Origin: Dryococelus australis
Lineage: Eukaryota; Arthropoda; Insecta; Phasmatodea; Phasmatidae
Direction of reading: 5' to 3'
Assembly: GCA_029891345.1 (NCBI GenBank)
Contig: CM056993.1
Location: 227,274,924 to 227,338,923, forward strand
Length of the DNA: 64,000 bases
The notes under the pieces are model-generated. The model saw only the letters and a list, made by a program, of their open reading frames with translations. It had not been told where the DNA came from and did no database searches. This document shows positions 61,358 through 64,000 of the stretch, in pieces. A program made the position numbers and the translations under genes. Within the stretch, counting starts at the first letter, position 1. Every line of letters starts with the position of its first letter.

Positions 61358-61939
61358 GTATGTGTAGAACTGAGGCATCAAGTAGTGTAATTTCTATGTG
61401 TTTTCACAACCCCTGGTTATTGTGGTTAAGAAAACTACCGTTTAATTTATAGGGACACTTTTGCTTTGTTAATTCATTTAATACTGGAGACTCACGTAAT
61501 AGTGATTGTTTAGCACCTATCGACCACAGGTTATTCACGTAGTTAAAATTCTCTCTTGTATTTTTTATATGGATAGTTAGAACTTGTTTGAAATATATCT
61601 TATTTAAAGATTCAGAAATTTCTCTCGTGCGTTAACTATATGTCGTTTTCTATTTCTGTTTGATTACCAAAATCGCCTATCTCCCACCACCATCTACAAG
61701 CCATATCACTACCAACCCAAAAAAATTACACTTATGCCACTCTTGCAGAAAACTCACCATATGTATACCCTGTCCCCAACATGCCACACCTCATCCTAGT
61801 GCCACAGCTCAGAGGATAAACATCTATGAGAGTTGCTCTTCATCCCACAAAAAGAAAATATTAAATTTGGCCCTTACTACACTCTTGCACGAAACTGTAA
61901 ATTAATAAAAATTTAGTCTGATAAAAAAGTTTTCATCGG
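61358..61939. other. no recognised feature
   Basis: AT-rich, with a C/A-rich patch at 61670-61850 that keeps an 81-codon frame open (61660-61905) without a recognisable product. Confidence 0.3.
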
Positions 61940-62112
61940 ATTAAAATCCGATTAATATTTTGATCGGATTTAATCTGATCAACGATTAACCCTTCCAATC
62001 AATTTTACTAACCCTTTCAATCAATTTGGTAACCTTTTCAATCAATTTGACCCTTTGATATAAAAAAAGCCGCATTCCTTTGTATCTATAATGCCCAAGT
62101 CCCTACTACTAA
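61940..62112 (-). repeat. AAGGGTTAA-rich repeat, copy 2 (inverted)
   Basis: The reverse complement reads AGTAGTAGGGACTTGGGC, then TATCAAAGGGTCAAATTGAT, then AAAGGGTTA words and GGAAGGGTTAATC: the same word order as 12262-12405 on the plus strand. A small palindrome, ATCGGATTAAAATCCGAT, lies at about 61936. Confidence 0.6.
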
Positions 62113-62462
62113 TATGATACTTTAACTTTAATCCATACAAAATATTGTTAATAAAATACATTAATTTGACTGTAATTTTGAAAAATATATTTTAAAAATT
62201 GCTTCAAATCCGCTAATTTTATATGAAGTTCATTGATATTTATTCGCATAAACAAAATTCTGGAACCGATTTTATTTCAAAGAAAAGAGCGAGCCTTCGT
62301 CTAGTGTTTTTCATGATTTCGTGAGGAAATATCAACAAAAAGTCCGGAGAAAAATATTATCTATACTTGTATTTTTTAAACAAATTTATATATTCGGCCA
62401 TATGAAAAAAAGTTAAATACTTGGAATCACGAAATTTTGAAAAACCATAGCTATTTTCTCAG
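62113..62462. other. AT-rich, no recognised feature
   Basis: No gene or repeat could be supported here. Confidence 0.4.
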
Positions 62463-62880
62463 ATTTTAATGTGGGTTTGGTTTAATGCAGATATGACAAA
62501 TAGTTTTCGAAGGACAGGTGTTACGGCCCGAATTCTGGCACATCCTCCATCCTTCCGCACTGTAACTGTACTTGATTGAGTAAGACAGTGTCCAGCACTT
62601 TCTCCTCTTCTGATCTGCAGTGCATTTTACTCTTTCATTCTTACTCGACTTTCTGCTGGTTTTGTGTAGGTCTTCGTCAGTCATAACTCGTCCCAAGTCC
62701 AGCCACAGTCTTCTCTGGTCAGCCACCCTCTGAAGCCTCATCCTTAGAACGTCGGTCTTTAGACAATCCATTAACACATGTTGTAAGGTGCCATCCACAC
62801 TACATACATCACATGGGGGGAAGTGACCAACCCGAGACTATGCAGCCTTGCCTTTAAATTCACAACACCAGTGAACATCT
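62463..62880 (-). pseudogene. LINE C-terminal fragment with CCHC zinc knuckle
   Basis: The minus strand encodes CDVCSVDGTLQHVLMDC, that is C-x2-C-x7-H-x4-C. This fits the zinc-binding motif at the end of many non-LTR retrotransposon polyproteins, where the tail reads like xHVLxxCP. A HSLGLVTSP segment just before it is the usual preceding sequence, but it lies in another frame, with the break at a C6 run near 62,815. Downstream the frame is open to 62466 (110 codons from 62798). RT and endonuclease domains are absent from the window or beyond recognition. Confidence 0.6.
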
Positions 62881-63587
62881 ATACACACTATTGATTAATC
62901 GTCAACCATTTCCTTTTCATTCTCTCATCTATGTTGGGAACCAATTCTTAAGCGATTCTACATTTCTAAGAATTGTTTTGCCTTTTATGCCATCTTGATA
63001 GGGTACCATGTCTGATTTTTATATATGTATATATTTTATTTCTATATTTAAGCCTGTTTTCTAGTCTCTGGTTTATTAAAAAGGGCATAAGCCTCCTTGC
63101 TAAACTTGAATAATGGGTAATTATGAATGACGGTGGTCCTTGGTAGTGGGCCGGTCGATTCCCATTAGGTTGAGGGGCCCAAAGACTGAATTTCACACTG
63201 AAAAATTCGAGTAATGGTAATGAACTACGATTCCATGGGGTATCCAGGTAGACCACACAATGCGGAGAACCCAAGGGTAAAAGGAATGAGTAGCACGGGC
63301 TGACCTCACTACTCCTAGAGCGTCGGGGGCACTGTCCAGAAGAAATGGGTTACGGTCAGTAGCCAACTGATTCATTCAGCGCCTGAAGGTCAGATTGAGG
63401 ATGAACTCGTGCTAGTGGTGGTTTAAATATTCGCTATGGTAGTGGATTCGGTAGTGGGTGCAATCTCATGTAACGAGAATAGCCAAGTCCATCTGGTTTA
63501 AGATAAAGTTCTTGAGTGGGGGAAATGGACATGGAACTCCAAGGGCCAGAAAATTGAAGTTGTACTACTGGTCCCAGGGGATCTGTG
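62881..63587. other. no certain feature
   Basis: Several short minus-strand frames (62966-63274, 63193-63375, 63434-63625). They may be further decayed LINE sequence upstream of the zinc-knuckle fragment, but no motif supports this. Confidence 0.2.
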
Positions 63588-63653
63588 CCCGTAGAAACCA
63601 ATAAATGGAGATAATGGAGGAGCATTATAAACCCCGGATGGCCTCACGGCTAA

Positions 63654-63698
<45 letters not shown>

Positions 63699-63790
63699 GA
63701 GAGAGAGAGCACATACTTTGACCCTACTTAGCAGTGAGGCCATCCGGGGTTTATCATTCTCCTGTATTATCTCCATTTTGTGGTTCTGCG

Positions 63791-63796
<6 letters not shown>
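63588..63796. repeat. hairpin-forming inverted repeat, arms about 68 bp
   Basis: The left arm 63588-63655 (AAATGGAGATAATGGAGG; AAACCCCGGATGGCCTCAC) is repeated inverted at 63728-63796 with a few mismatches. The loop of about 72 bp consists of (TA)n (63659-63693), a GA repeat and a short unique part. It could extrude a cruciform or encode a stem-loop transcript. Confidence 0.85.
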
Positions 63797-63855
<59 letters not shown>

Positions 63856-64000
63856 ACTGGGTCACTACGGCCCTACTTGTAATATCTCTAGCCACTGGGC
63901 CACTATGGCTTTTTAGAAGGAAAGGAGGATACCCCATGGAAAAAAAGAAAGGAGAAGTAACAGAACTTATTTTCAACAATGCTTTTTTTATGCAGTAATA
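63797..64000 (+). mobile_element. dispersed retroposon-like family R, copy 5 (cut by window end)
   Basis: A (TA)n tract (63797-63853), then one to two 38-bp array units (TCCACTGGGTCACTACGG; GCCACTGGGCCACTATGGC) and the tail GGCTTTTTAGAAGGAAAGGA. The same succession follows the TA tract at 18839-19065. Confidence 0.7.

Overview
The window is eukaryotic nuclear DNA, most likely from an insect with a large, repeat-rich genome. It is AT-rich. It carries tRNA-derived SINEs, one with a head (ACCGAGCGAGGTGG) that I recall as common in insect genomes, hAT and LINE fragments, MITE-like elements, several satellites and long (TA)n tracts. No intact host protein-coding gene was recognised. A stick insect or orthopteran would fit, but this is inference from the repeat repertoire. 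Nearly all open frames are short, and most lie in repeats or low-complexity DNA.

Layout. 1-10 kb: three copies of one MITE-like family (13-432, 3146-3562, 7922-8130), a second inverted-repeat element (6737-6961), a decayed hAT transposase fragment (8154-8815, minus) and a CpG-rich, promoter-like segment (9160-9780). 10.4-12.3 kb: a diverged tandem array of about 280 bp per unit. 13-17 kb: SINE pieces in otherwise featureless DNA. 17.8-21.1 kb: three copies of a dispersed retroposon-like family that carry arrays of a 38-bp unit. On the complementary strand that unit contains a pol III A-box-like sequence.

23.7-38.3 kb: a large decayed inverted duplication. Two arms of about 3.5 kb (23740-27215 and 32165-38270) flank a spacer of about 4.95 kb. 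The right arm was later invaded by a 2.48-kb hAT element (34348-36826) with an exact 8-bp target duplication; the left arm keeps the empty site.

41.7-58.6 kb: the most unusual part. A 4.8-kb, 37-bp satellite separates a mariner-like HTH fragment from a decayed, minus-strand protein-primed type-B DNA polymerase (46723-50410) of the Maverick/Polinton or adintovirus-like class. Upstream of the polymerase lie four unrelated short tandem arrays (51.3-54.95 kb). Beyond them is a same-strand group of unrecognised reading frames, including two tandem copies of a cysteine-rich frame (54.9-58.6 kb). I read this as the broken remains of an integrated virus-like element or giant transposon. The link between the polymerase and the upstream frames rests only on shared strand and proximity.

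58.6-64 kb: degenerate repeats, a possible first coding exon (61244-61357), a LINE C-terminal zinc-knuckle fragment (minus, about 62.5-62.9 kb), a 70-bp-arm hairpin with a TA/GA loop, and another copy of the A-box-array family at the right edge. Nothing in the window forms a working pathway; the genes are almost all mobile-element or virus-like relics.
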